Source of the DNA: Streptomyces caelestis
GTDB lineage: Bacteria; Actinomycetota; Actinomycetes; Streptomycetales; Streptomycetaceae
Reading direction: 5' to 3'
Length of the DNA stretch: 64,000 bases
NCBI RefSeq assembly: GCF_001279005.1
Contig: NZ_LGCN01000220.1
Coordinates: 1-64,000, forward strand
A model generated the notes under the pieces. It searched no databases, was not told the DNA's origin, and worked only from the letters and a program-made list of their open reading frames with translations. Positions 8,828 to 17,389 of the stretch are shown here, piece by piece. Both the position numbers and the translations under genes were made by a program. Each line of letters starts with the position of its first letter. Position 1 is the first letter of the stretch.

Positions 8828-9919
8828 TCAGTTCGTTCCCGCTGCCTCGAAGGCGGTTTCCAGGCGCGGGACGTAGTCCGCGAACGCGGGGGCCCAGCAG
8901 CCGTAGTGGTGGCCGCCGTCGCAACCGGGTGAGAGCGATGCCCCGTTGCCGTAGTCGACGAGCCGGCTGGGGATGCCGAGCCGGTCCAGACGGGCCTTGA
9001 CGGTGGTGGCGGCAGTCGCGGTGTGGGTGTCGATCAGGCCCCGGTCCCCGGTGTAGAGCGTGACCTCGGTGTCGTGGAGCTTGGACAGGTTGGCCGGAGC
9101 GGCGGGATCGTAGGCGTTCCAGAGGCGGTCGGCACCCAAAAAGGGGTAGGGCGAGCCGAAGACCGCGTCGCTGTCGACGTACGGGCCGTAGCCGGTGCAC
9201 TCGCCGGTGCCGGACGGACTGGAGGAACTGCTCACCGCGCACCAGGCGCCCGTGAGGTTGAGCTCTGTGGCCAGGACCGCCGCGCGAACCTCTGCCATGG
9301 CGAAGTCGATCCCGCCGGACAGCGAAGCGGTGTGGCCGAACAGGTCGGGTCGGGCCTGGGCGTAGTGCAGCGCGCCGGAGCCGCCCATGGACAGGCCGAC
9401 GACCGCCCGGTGCGCTCGGTCGGGAACGGTGCGCAGGTTGGCGTCGATGTAGGGGATGACCTGTTCCAGGTGGAAGGTCTCCCACCTGGCCGCTCCCACC
9501 GCGGTGTGCTGCATCAGCCAGTCGGTGTACCAGCCCCTGAGGCCGCCGTCCGGGACGACGGTGATCATCCCGTCGGAGCGCAGGGCGGGGGCGCCCACCG
9601 CGTCGTTCACGCTGCCGCCGCCTCCGTGCAAGAAGTACGTGACGGGCCACCGCTTGCCCGGGTCGGCGGCATACCCACGGGGCAGGAAGACGCGGATCTT
9701 GTGCGGGCCGGACACCTGCGGTGTGGTCACGGTGATCGTGAAGTCGGTGCTGGAGTGCACCTCGGTCGCATCGGCGACCTCCGTCAGGCCGAAGCCGTCG
9801 GTGAAGTCGGGGACGGCCGGTGTGTCCGCCCGGGCGACGGGGCCGATGAGAGCGGTCGGTACCAGGGCCGCGAGCAGTACGCCGATGGCGCGAAGGCGGC
9901 GAGGCGTCAGAGATCTCAA
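8828..9919 (-). CDS. Secreted alpha/beta-hydrolase, esterase D/antigen-85-like family
   Basis: I place the start at a TTG (9919) because GAGGAGA lies 7 nt upstream and the protein then opens with a normal signal peptide (RSLTPRRLRAIGVLLAAL...ARADT); upstream codons give an implausible leader. The 363-aa product has the nucleophile elbow GLSMGGSG, an oxyanion block YFLHGGGGSV and a late His (DGGHHYGCW). Members hydrolyse acyl esters or transfer mycolyl groups; Streptomyces lacks mycolates, so an esterase is more likely. Probably in one operon with the serine hydrolase. Confidence 0.82.
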   Translation of the reverse strand: MRSLTPRRLRAIGVLLAALVPTALIGPVARADTPAVPDFTDGFGLTEVADATEVHSSTDFTITVTTPQVSGPHKIRVFLPRGYAADPGKRWPVTYFLHGGGGSVNDAVGAPALRSDGMITVVPDGGLRGWYTDWLMQHTAVGAARWETFHLEQVIPYIDANLRTVPDRAHRAVVGLSMGGSGALHYAQARPDLFGHTASLSGGIDFAMAEVRAAVLATELNLTGAWCAVSSSSSPSGTGECTGYGPYVDSDAVFGSPYPFLGADRLWNAYDPAAPANLSKLHDTEVTLYTGDRGLIDTHTATAATTVKARLDRLGIPSRLVDYGNGASLSPGCDGGHHYGCWAPAFADYVPRLETAFEAAGTN

Positions 9920-10079
9920 CCTGGCGTCTCCTCTGTGTGGTGGGACCGGCGAGGCCGCCGGCTCGACAACGGTGGCGTTCGCGCAGCTCGGGGAACAGGC
10001 CAGGAGACCGGCCATGCGTGACCGGTCGTCACGCTACGCTCCAGCTGGCCTTTGATACCGTGCGAGGTGGGAGCCCGGA

Positions 10080-12485
10080 TTGACGGACGAATTAGGTGTG
10101 CTTCTACGCCAGTTGCGTAAGCGCGCTCGCCTCACGCAGGAGCAGTTGGCGGAGCGGTCCACGGTGAGTGTGCGCACCATTCGCAGGCTGGAGACGGGCA
10201 GGTCCACCGACCACCGGCTGAGCACACTGCACCTGCTGGCGGACGCCCTCGAAGTCGGGAAGGAGGAACGGCGGCAGCTCACGGACACCCTGGGCGCGGC
10301 GCAGCAAGGAGTGGCCGTCGAGCCGCCGGAACCGGCACCGGCCGAATCACCACGGCCGGCACCGATCACACCGGCCGGTCCACCGGTCGGCGGGCTCGCC
10401 GACGCCGCTGCCTCACTGGCCCGTGAGGTCCGGCGCCGCTGGCAGCGCGAGGAGGGGCACCGCCGCGTCCACGATCCTTTTCCGCTCCCCGTGCGATGGC
10501 AGCCGGTTCCGGCCGAGTTGATGGACCGCCCGGAGAACATCCAGCGCCTGCAACCGGGAGCCACACCCCGGGGTTTGAATCTGAACGGCGACCTGCGGAG
10601 CGTGGTCGAGACCTACCGGAGCATCGCCTCCAGGAGACTGGTGGTACTCGGCCGGGCAGGCTCCGGAAAGTCGGTGCTGGCCATCAAGTTCGCCCTCGAC
10701 CTCCTCGCGGCCCCCGCCGCTCCGGCCCGGGTGCCGGTGATCTTCAGCATCGGGCCGTGGGACCCGACCACCACCACGTTGCGCGACCTCCTGGTCGACC
10801 GGCTCCTACGGGATCATCCGCACCTGGCCCGCCAGGTCCCCAGCGGCTCGACGCTGGCCGCCGCACTGGTCGACGCCGACCTGATACTGCCGGTCCTGGA
10901 CGGGTTCGACGAGATCGCGGAAGCCCTGCGCGCGGCGGCGCTCGAAACGCTCAACGCGACCTCCCTTCCACTGGTCCTGACCAGCCGCCGGGACGAGTAC
11001 GCTCGTGCGGTCCGCGCGGTGCACGCACCGTTGGTGTGGGCCGCCGGCATCGAACTCACCGACCTCACCGTCGAGGACCTCGCCTCCTATCTCCCCCGGA
11101 CCGACCGGCTCGGCGGCGAGGGCGGTGGCGTGGGCGTGTGGGATGCCGTCCTGGAACGGCTGCGGGTCCGTGACGCGCCGGCGAGCACCCGGCTCGCCGA
11201 GGTACTGCGCACCCCTTTGATGGTCGTTCTGGCGCGGACGATGTACAGCGAGGCGCCCGGGAAGGACCCGGCGGAGCTGCTCGACACCGCACGCTTCCCC
11301 ACCGCGAGCCACCTCGAAGAACACCTGCTGGCAGGCTTCGTACCCACGGTCTACCGGCACCGCGCTCCCGAGCGGGTCGACGCCGGCCGCGGGCAACGGA
11401 ACCGGGACCCGGACCAGGCCCAGCGCTGGCTCGGTTATCTGGCGCACGGTCTGATCCGGGGCGCGCACGAGCAACAGGACCTCGCCTGGTGGCGGCTCGG
11501 TCAGAACCTGCGGCTCTCCACACGCGTCCTGCACACCGTGCTGGTCTCCGCGCTGTGCATGACCATGGCCACCTGGCTCGTGCAGCTGCTCGCCATCGCC
11601 TCCGGGCACGTCGAGCCGGCCGGGCTCGGACCGGCCTTGTTGTACGGGCTGCTGGTCGGGGTTTTCTCCGGCGCCGCCTTCGGCGTCACGTACTTCGCGC
11701 TGGACGTGTTCGGCCGAACCGCCGCCGTTCCGTCCCGGGTGCGGCTCAGACTGTCCGCCGCGGACCGTCGGGCCGGGCAAAGACCCGTACGCGCGTTCTT
11801 CACCCGTTTCAAGTTCATGCTGCTGGGGGGTTCGGTGCTGGGAATCGGGTACTCCTGGGCGGTCGCCCTGGTGAGTGTGCTGGACAGCGAGCTCGCCCTG
11901 TCGCACACGGAACTGATGAAGATCGTGCTCATCAACACGCTGCTCTATGGGCTGATCATCGGCCTGACGGCCGGGCTGGTCTTCGGGCTCCTGGCGGCGT
12001 TCGAAGCACCCATGGACATCACCGCCGCGGCCACGCCGATCCGACTGCTGTCCGTCAACCGTACGACGGCGGGCCGACAGCTCCTCGTGCTCGTTCCGGC
12101 ACTCGGTCTCGGAGTCGTCCTGTGCGGGTACGCCGTGGTCCACCTGTTCCGGGGACTGCTGGGAACACTGCTCTGGCCGCTGCAGGAAGCTGTTCTCCTC
12201 GGGGCGGCCGGGGGGCTGGGCGGGGCGACGTCCTACGTGCTCGCGTTCACCGCGTGGGGGCAGTGGCTGACACTGTCCCGGGTCTGGCTGCCGATGACGC
12301 GCAGACTGCCCTGGGACACGGTCGCCTTCCTGGAGGACGCCTACCATCGGGGTGTGCTGCGCCAAGCCGGCGCCGTCTATCAGTTCCGCCACATCCGGCT
12401 GCAACGGCACCTCGCCCAGTCCTACCGTCACCGGCACACCGACCGCGCACCGGACGGCGCCGGTTTCGCCCGGGAGGTGAAGTGA
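10080..12485 (+). CDS. XRE-NACHT NTPase with C-terminal membrane domain (bacterial NLR-like)
   Basis: The 801-aa protein has an XRE helix-turn-helix at residues 1-60 (LTQEQLAERSTVSVRTIRRLE), a NACHT/STAND NTPase with Walker A GRAGSGKS (about 191-198) and Walker B LPVLDGFDE (to 278), and from about residue 480 six hydrophobic segments followed by a short soluble tail. The TTG start is chosen because GGGAG lies 8 nt upstream; this places a rare TTA leucine codon at residue 5, so translation may depend on the bldA tRNA. NACHT proteins are STAND switches, and some bacterial ones act in phage defence. A DNA-binding head joined to a membrane-embedded tail is unusual. Target and ligand are unknown. 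Confidence 0.85.
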   Translation: MTDELGVLLRQLRKRARLTQEQLAERSTVSVRTIRRLETGRSTDHRLSTLHLLADALEVGKEERRQLTDTLGAAQQGVAVEPPEPAPAESPRPAPITPAGPPVGGLADAAASLAREVRRRWQREEGHRRVHDPFPLPVRWQPVPAELMDRPENIQRLQPGATPRGLNLNGDLRSVVETYRSIASRRLVVLGRAGSGKSVLAIKFALDLLAAPAAPARVPVIFSIGPWDPTTTTLRDLLVDRLLRDHPHLARQVPSGSTLAAALVDADLILPVLDGFDEIAEALRAAALETLNATSLPLVLTSRRDEYARAVRAVHAPLVWAAGIELTDLTVEDLASYLPRTDRLGGEGGGVGVWDAVLERLRVRDAPASTRLAEVLRTPLMVVLARTMYSEAPGKDPAELLDTARFPTASHLEEHLLAGFVPTVYRHRAPERVDAGRGQRNRDPDQAQRWLGYLAHGLIRGAHEQQDLAWWRLGQNLRLSTRVLHTVLVSALCMTMATWLVQLLAIASGHVEPAGLGPALLYGLLVGVFSGAAFGVTYFALDVFGRTAAVPSRVRLRLSAADRRAGQRPVRAFFTRFKFMLLGGSVLGIGYSWAVALVSVLDSELALSHTELMKIVLINTLLYGLIIGLTAGLVFGLLAAFEAPMDITAAATPIRLLSVNRTTAGRQLLVLVPALGLGVVLCGYAVVHLFRGLLGTLLWPLQEAVLLGAAGGLGGATSYVLAFTAWGQWLTLSRVWLPMTRRLPWDTVAFLEDAYHRGVLRQAGAVYQFRHIRLQRHLAQSYRHRHTDRAPDGAGFAREVK

Positions 12486-12540
12486 GCCCCGGCCGCCGGC
12501 CGGCGAGCCGGACGCCCACCCTCGATCTTCCGGGCCCCGA

Positions 12541-12860
12541 GTTGCGACGGACGCCGCCGGCCCCGCGGCGGCGGCGGTCGCGCTGGCCAGATCGGTGGTC
12601 CAGGAGACGGCCCGCGGGCCGGTCCGGTCCATCAGCGGCCCGGTGAACGCCTTGACCACCACGTAGGGAGTCATCTCGCAGAAAGCGACCAGTCCGGTCC
12701 GGGTGGCGCTCCCGGTGGTGACGAGGACGAACCAGGACAGTGCCACAACGGAGATCCGCGTGCCGGTCAGTGACACCGCCATGGCCGCCAGCACCCCGCC
12801 CAGCGGCCGTAAGGACCTCTTGCCGGGTATGCCGCCGGCCTCCGAGGCGTCGCCGTTCAC
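12541..12860 (-). pseudogene. Truncated N-terminus of an MFS transporter
   Basis: The GTG at 12860 overlaps the ArsR stop (GTGA). About 100 residues read like the start of an MFS exporter (LGGVLAAMAVSLTGTRISVV, then a PLMDRTGPRAVSWTTDL loop). The similarity stops near 12545, about 60 bp from the stop of the NACHT gene, and the remaining transporter is missing. A TTA codon is present. Such ArsR-MFS pairs normally encode a regulated exporter. Confidence 0.7.
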
Positions 12861-13527
12861 GAGGTCGGGCTCCCTTCCTCCTCCCAAGGGCCGGAAGGGA
12901 GCGACGGCGCGGCGGACGCGTCCAGTTCGGGCAGGATCTGCGTGATCACGGCGACCCGTTCGGCGCCCTCGGGGGCACTCGCCGCCGTCTCCGGCGCGTC
13001 TCGCCGGTAGCGCGCGACGACGTCCGTCAACTCCCGGTGCGGGGCGGCGGCTTCCTCGGGCGTGAGCCGCAGGGCCCAGTCACTCATGTCGAAGGTGTTC
13101 CGCCATGCGGGGGCCATCGTCTGAAGCCCGTTCAAGGTCTGCTGCGTGCGAAGGGTGTAGAGGGCGGCGACGGACTGCAGGTAGGCCAGCGCGGCCTCGG
13201 GCTCCCGCTCAGCCAGCTCCGGATCGTTGAACCAGGTCGTCCGGTGCACCGAACGCCACCAGCGCTCACGCGCGTTGCCGCGCTCGGTGTCCTCCTCGAC
13301 GAAACCCGCCGCGCCGAGCTGCCGGAGGTGGTAGCTGGCCGTACCGGAATTCACACCCAGCCGCTCCGCGAGGCGGGTGGCCGTCGACGGGCCGTACTTC
13401 CGCAGCAGCCCGACCAACTGCACGCGCACCGGATGCGCCAGGGCACGCAGCCCTTTGCTTTGGCGTCCAGGACAACCGAGTCCGCTTCACCGTTCGGGCC
13501 GCCCGGCCTCTCCCCTGCATCAGCCAT
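12857..13527 (-). pseudogene. ArsR-family regulator with an apparent frameshift near its N-terminus
   Basis: From 13450 downward one frame reads GLRALAHPVRVQLVGLLRKY, a winged helix (TATRLAERLGVNSGTASYHL) and a long C-terminal domain (190 aa from a GTG at 13429). The expected first residues (MADAGERPGG...SVVLDAKA) lie in another frame from an ATG at 13527. The frames join at about 13451-13455, so either one base was lost or the gene is dead. No start codon with a ribosome-binding site exists in the downstream frame. It overlaps the truncated MFS gene by 4 nt, and an operator-like repeat precedes it. Confidence 0.7.
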
Positions 13528-13545
13528 GCCCCACACGACAGTCCA

Positions 13546-13589
13546 CGAAGAGTTCTTCGCAAAGAGATCTCCGCGAAGAACTCTTTGCG
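13546..13589. promoter_or_regulatory. Nested inverted repeats, probable ArsR operator
   Basis: Perfect 13-bp arms AAGAGTTCTTCGC (13548-13560) and GCGAAGAACTCTT (13573-13585) flank a 12-nt spacer. The first half is itself the palindrome CGAAGA-GT-TCTTCG, and GCAAAGAG/CTCTTTGC forms a further overlapping pair. It begins 19 nt upstream of the ArsR ATG, so autoregulation is the obvious reading. Confidence 0.65.
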
Positions 13590-13828
13590 GTTCAGCTCGC
13601 CCGCGAGGGGCCGCTGCTCATAACATCGACCGTTCGATGGACAAGATCGGCGAGTGAGGGCTCACGACCGGATCGGCGCCGGGTCATGCCCACGAAACGG
13701 TGCCGGGAAGTCGACGTGCTCAAGAACTCGGGGAGCATCCTTTTCCGTAGGACCTGAGGAGGGCGGCCACTCCAGAACGACGACACCCCCGATCCCCTCT
13801 CCCCCGCGCCAGCCGTACGAAGCGGCGG

Positions 13829-13860
13829 CCTCGGGGGACACGCACGCGCGTCCCCCGAGG
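13829..13860. terminator. Hairpin with 11-bp perfect arms
   Basis: CCTCGGGGGAC (13829-13839) pairs with GTCCCCCGAGG (13850-13860) around a 10-nt loop. It sits among gene fragments just before a resolvase remnant. It could be an old terminator. Confidence 0.4.
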
Positions 13861-13865
13861 GACGG

Positions 13866-13970
13866 CTGCTCGATCAGCGGATCCACGCGCTCACCGAAAC
13901 CGGATGCATCCGGATCTTCGCCGACAAGAAGTCCGGCAGGAACGCCGACGCGAGGAACTCAGGTGTTCCT
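13866..13970 (+). pseudogene. Fragment of a serine recombinase (resolvase/invertase)
   Basis: One plus-strand frame reads LLDQRIHALTETGCIRIFAD followed by KKSGRNADARN, which matches the region shortly after the catalytic serine of Tn3-type resolvases (normally ...LDRQ...AGC..IF.D..SG...). No start, catalytic serine or remainder is present. It marks a lost transposon. Confidence 0.6.
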
Positions 13971-14169
13971 CATCGAGTCCGTCTCCTGACTTCGCGCCCC
14001 CCGGTGGAACGGCGACGACCGTGGCCCGGGGCCGCACAGGGCGGGTGTCTCAGGGCGCGGCGCTCTCCGGGGCATGGTCACATTGCTCGACCGGCGGGGA
14101 TGATCTTCTCGTCAAGGAGCCCGGAAAGAGGCGCTGGTGGGGAGCGCGTCGCTGGTGGTTCAGGGCGCG

Positions 14170-14316
14170 AAGGCCCGTGTCGGCCGCGAAGGGGCGTGGA
14201 CGGACGTCGACGGCGATCCAGGAGCGGCCGACGAGGCTGCCGAGGTGGTCCACTGTCTTAGGGCCGACACCGCGGACGGTCCGCAGGGCCGCGCGGTGGG
14301 CTGCGTTTACGGACAT
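14170..14316 (-). pseudogene. Fragment resembling an HhH-GPD (endonuclease III-like) protein
   Basis: The minus strand reads LRTVRGVGPKTVDHLGSLVG and then SWIAVDVRPRPFAADTGL, which resembles the helix-hairpin-helix (GVGPKTV) and following helix of HhH-GPD proteins. The frame then degenerates. It abuts the end of the IS630 remnant at about 14316, suggesting a recombination junction. Confidence 0.45.
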
Positions 14317-14994
14317 CCGGACCCACCGGCGCCTCCTGGTCGAGTTCGGTCGGGAACTTCCCGAACTCCTCGGCCCGGTAACGGCGGTGCAGTGAGCCGA
14401 TCACCTTTCCGGTGGCCGCCTCCAGGGCGGCGAACAGCGTGGCGATACCCGCCCGCGCACAGTCGTGAGTGATCCGCTGCGAGCTCCCCGGCACCCTCGG
14501 CGACACCGGGCGGGAACGGCCCAGGGACTGGATCCGGCTCTTCTCGTCCACGCGGAACACCGGCGCCCGCTCGGGCGGATCCGGATACAGACCGACCACG
14601 TCGTGCGCCTTGTCGCCGAAGTACGGATCCGTCGACGGCTTGAACGTCTCGGTGCGGTGCGGTTGCCGGCCGAAGGCGCGCCAGATCCGCGACACGGTCG
14701 ACCGCGGCCGTCCCCTTTCCTCGGCCATGGCCCGCGTCGACCAGTGCGTGGCGTTCTTCGGCGTCGGCTCCGGCGGCTCGGTGACCACTGCGGCGACCTG
14801 CTCGTCGGTGAGCGTTCGAGGGGCCGCCCGGGCGTGGCACGTCTCCCCCGTCCGGCGATCCGATGCTCGACGGACCGCTTCCGCCACCGGCCCACCGCAT
14901 GCGGCGTGGAACGGCACCGCGACCACCCCTCGAACGCGTCCCGTTCCGCATCCGGCAGGATCAACTCGGCCTTCGGCCGCCCAGTACGTGCCAC
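14317..14994 (-). mobile_element. Decayed IS630-family transposase gene
   Basis: The minus strand begins MARTGRPKAELILPDAERDA, changes frame, then continues TLTDEQVAAVVTEPPEPTP, KNATHWSTRAMAEERG, WRAFGRQPHRTETFKPSTDP and RVDEKSRIQSLGRS, and ends LHRRYRAEEFGKFPTELD. These are the helix-turn-helix, linker and first DDE block (VDEK) of an IS630/Tc1-mariner-type transposase. The last third of the gene is missing and there is at least one frameshift, so it is inactive. Confidence 0.8.
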
Positions 14995-15452
14995 CAGGCG
15001 ACCCTGTACGTCTGAACAGGATTCCCGACTCGGAGGACTGGAAGCCGACGGCGTGCCCGCGCACCACCGCCGGGCTCCGACGGACGCGGTCCCTCACGCC
15101 GAGACCGGGCTGGTGGGCTGCTGCGGACCGACCCCGCGCACGGCAGGGTGGCCGCCCGCGCGAGTGGCCTGGCGCGACGTCAGCACACCGCGCCGGCCCC
15201 AGAAGGAATCCGCACGTGTGAAAACCGGGCCCCGATCCGTCTCGGTCGGACTCCGCACAGGGTGATGTCGGCGTTTCGGCCATTTCGAGACCGGCCCACC
15301 CCGAGCCGGACCAGGGGTCCTGGGGCCGCAGCGCTCCCTCGCGCATGCGATCACGGGCTCCTCAGCACGGCCGAATGGCATGTGTTCGAAATCGCTGCCG
15401 GGTCGTTGGTTCTCACGACTCCGCCTCAGCGACCGTTTCAGGGGGGGGAACG
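14995..15452. other. 458-bp stretch without a supported gene
   Basis: Between the IS630 remnant and a broken ABC transporter gene I see only noisy open frames. It may hold the outer end of the IS and the promoter of the following pseudogene. No clear terminal inverted repeat could be established. Confidence 0.4.
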
Positions 15453-16085
15453 ATGACCTCGGCCATCACACAAAAGCAGCCGCCTCGACCACCGAACGGC
15501 ACCTCGCAGGACGATGAACCGGAGAAGGCCGGTGTTCGAAAGGAGGAGTTCCTCTACCGCGACGCGTCACGGATCCGGGCCGGATCGCCGCTGACCACCT
15601 GCACGATGGCGCGGCGCCTGCCCGTGCTCGTGCTGCGTTCGGTTCGGACGGCCTGGCGGGTGGGCCGCGGCGCGGCCATCGGGCTGCTGGTGTGCCAGGT
15701 CGGGACGGGCGTGCTCACGGCTCTTGGCCTTCTCGCCGTCACGGGAACGCTCACCACACCGATCTCCTCGGGCGCCCCTCACCGATCGACTGCGGGATGC
15801 CGCTCCGCGACTGGTCGTCATCGCCGCGGCCACCGTTCTGCGCGCGCTGCCGGGCATCACCGTGGTCTGGCCGGCCGGGCGTCTGCGCCCGGTTCTCGCC
15901 CGGAGGGCGGAGCTGACGATGGTGGAGGCCGCGCTCGGGGCGGAACCGGCCGCCGACGACAGGCCCGGATGCAACGACGCCCACGACATTGCGGATCGCG
16001 GCGCCCAGGTCACCCCCGACCTGGTGGAAGAGGCGCAGGACGTGCTCGCGGCGACCGCGACGCCGGCCTCGCCGACGGTGCGGGC
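15453..16085 (+). pseudogene. Frameshifted N-terminal remnant of an ABC transporter (permease-ATPase)
   Basis: The ATG at 15453 follows a G-rich ribosome-binding site. The first frame reads through RKEEFLYRDASRIRAG and one membrane helix (AIGLLVCQVGTGVLTALGLL) to about 15775. A second frame then continues LTDRLRDAAPRLVVIAAATV, a helix and AELTMVEAALGAEPAADDRP...GAQVTPDLVEEAQD, in the style of ABC half-transporter permease domains. The ATPase half is absent, so a frameshift and a large deletion have destroyed it. Confidence 0.6.
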
Positions 16086-16110
16086 GGCCCGCACGAGGCC
16101 GGCGATTACG

Positions 16111-16349
16111 TGGCGGTGACCGGCCCGGAAAGCAGTCGGACCGAACCCTTCGTAAGGGGTTCGAGCCACATGCCCGACGCCTGGGGCGACCGCCCCGGCC
16201 GGTTCGACATGGCCCTCGGCGCGGTGAACGGGACCGCCTACGGCACCGCCCACGGTGATCCCGAACCGGTCGAGCGCGATCGGCGGGCTCTCGCCCGGCT
16301 GCGCGCTGAACACAACAGTCCGCATTCATCGACAGGAGAAGCCCCGTGA
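16111..16349 (+). pseudogene. C-terminal remnant of an unidentified protein coupled to the next gene
   Basis: The frame reads YVAVTGPESSRTEPFVRG...AYGTAHGDPEPVERDRRALA...and ends in a TGA overlapping the GTG start of the GNAT-NUDIX gene (GTGA). The tail pattern (DPEPV..., then ALARLRAEH) is loosely like the end of DUF5753-type regulators. The overlap suggests a formerly intact coupled gene, now fused to ABC debris. Confidence 0.35.
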
Positions 16350-17389
16350 GCCCCGACACCGCACCCGCCGCCACAGCCGAACCGCAGGACACCGCCGCGC
16401 GGCCGCCGGTCCGCGCGGCAACGCCCGTTGACGCCGAGGGCATCATCCGGATGCGCTCCGCGTACGTCCTGTCCACGCCCTTGAGCGAGGAATGGATCCG
16501 GCGGTGCACGGACGAGCTGGCACCGCGGCTGGCTCCGGCGGGAGACGCACGGGCCTTCGTCATCGACGCGCCGGACGGCTCGATGGCTGCCTGCGCCCTC
16601 GGTCTGATCCATCCCGTCCTCCCTGCACCGGCCTGCCCGCGGGGTCTGGCCGCCCGCGTGCACATGGTCGCCACGCATCCGGTTCTCCGGCGTCGCGGCT
16701 ACGCCCGGGCCGTGGTCTCGGCGCTGCTCGACCACCTCGCCGACGTGGAGCAGGTGACGCTGTTCGAGCTGCACGCCGGCGCGGAGGCAGCCCCGCTCTA
16801 CCGTGAGCTGGGCTTCACGGGCAGTCCGGCCCTGATGCGGATGACGCGTCCGGAAGCACCCGCCGCTGCGAGCACACCGGCGAGCAGTCCCACCTGGATG
16901 CCGCCCGAGCAGTATGCCGAGACGGTGCCGAAGGCCACTTGTTTCGCGTGCTCGTACTTCACCGACGAGGACGACCGTCCGCTCCAGCTGCACTCCGTCT
17001 ACTCCCCCGCTCATCCCTGGCAGCTGGTGGGCGGAACGATGGACGCGGGGGAACGGCCCTGGGAAACGGCCGTGCGCGAGTGCCGGGAAGAAACCGGCCT
17101 GCCCCTGTCCGGACCGTCCCGGCTCCTGGCGGCCGTGTACGGGCTGCCCGGCGCCCAGTGGCCCTACAGCACGATCGGGCTGGTCTTCGACGGCGGCCGG
17201 CTCACTCCTGCGCAGATCCGCGGTATCACCCTGAACCCGCAGGAGCACGACGAGGTCCGCGTCCTGTCCCTGGCCAGGTGGAAGGCGCTGATGCCGCCCC
17301 GCGACTTCGCGCGCCTGAGCGCGGTGGCAGAGGCCCGCCGTACCGGCGAGGCCGCCTACTTCGGCGCCTGGGACTGGGGGAACGAATGA
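16346..17389 (+). CDS. GNAT acetyltransferase-NUDIX hydrolase fusion protein
   Basis: The 347-aa protein has an N-terminal GNAT domain (about residues 20-170; acetyl-CoA loop HMVATHPVLRRRGYARAV) and a C-terminal NUDIX domain (about 200-330) with a complete Nudix box, from GGTMDAGERPWETAV into RECREETGLPL. All catalytic glutamates are present. Such a fusion could acetylate an amine and hydrolyse a nucleoside-diphosphate-linked substrate, but the substrates are unknown. It overlaps the following VanX-like gene by 4 nt (ATGA). The GTG start overlaps the end of an upstream remnant. Confidence 0.82.
   Translation: MSPDTAPAATAEPQDTAARPPVRAATPVDAEGIIRMRSAYVLSTPLSEEWIRRCTDELAPRLAPAGDARAFVIDAPDGSMAACALGLIHPVLPAPACPRGLAARVHMVATHPVLRRRGYARAVVSALLDHLADVEQVTLFELHAGAEAAPLYRELGFTGSPALMRMTRPEAPAAASTPASSPTWMPPEQYAETVPKATCFACSYFTDEDDRPLQLHSVYSPAHPWQLVGGTMDAGERPWETAVRECREETGLPLSGPSRLLAAVYGLPGAQWPYSTIGLVFDGGRLTPAQIRGITLNPQEHDEVRVLSLARWKALMPPRDFARLSAVAEARRTGEAAYFGAWDWGNE

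Noticed and set aside
10806..12887. A 693-codon minus-strand frame opposite the NACHT gene
   Set aside because: Apart from the MFS remnant at its start it is Gln/Asp/Arg-rich antisense translation of the NACHT gene, with no conserved blocks.
13726..15035. GGGAGCATCCTTTTC and GGGAATCCTGTTC as terminal inverted repeats of the IS630 copy
   Set aside because: Similarity is weak, and the DNA between them contains resolvase and HhH-GPD fragments rather than the rest of the transposase.
16090..16170. A T-arm-like GGGTTCGAGCC suggesting a tRNA
   Set aside because: No acceptor stem, anticodon arm or D-arm can be folded around it.
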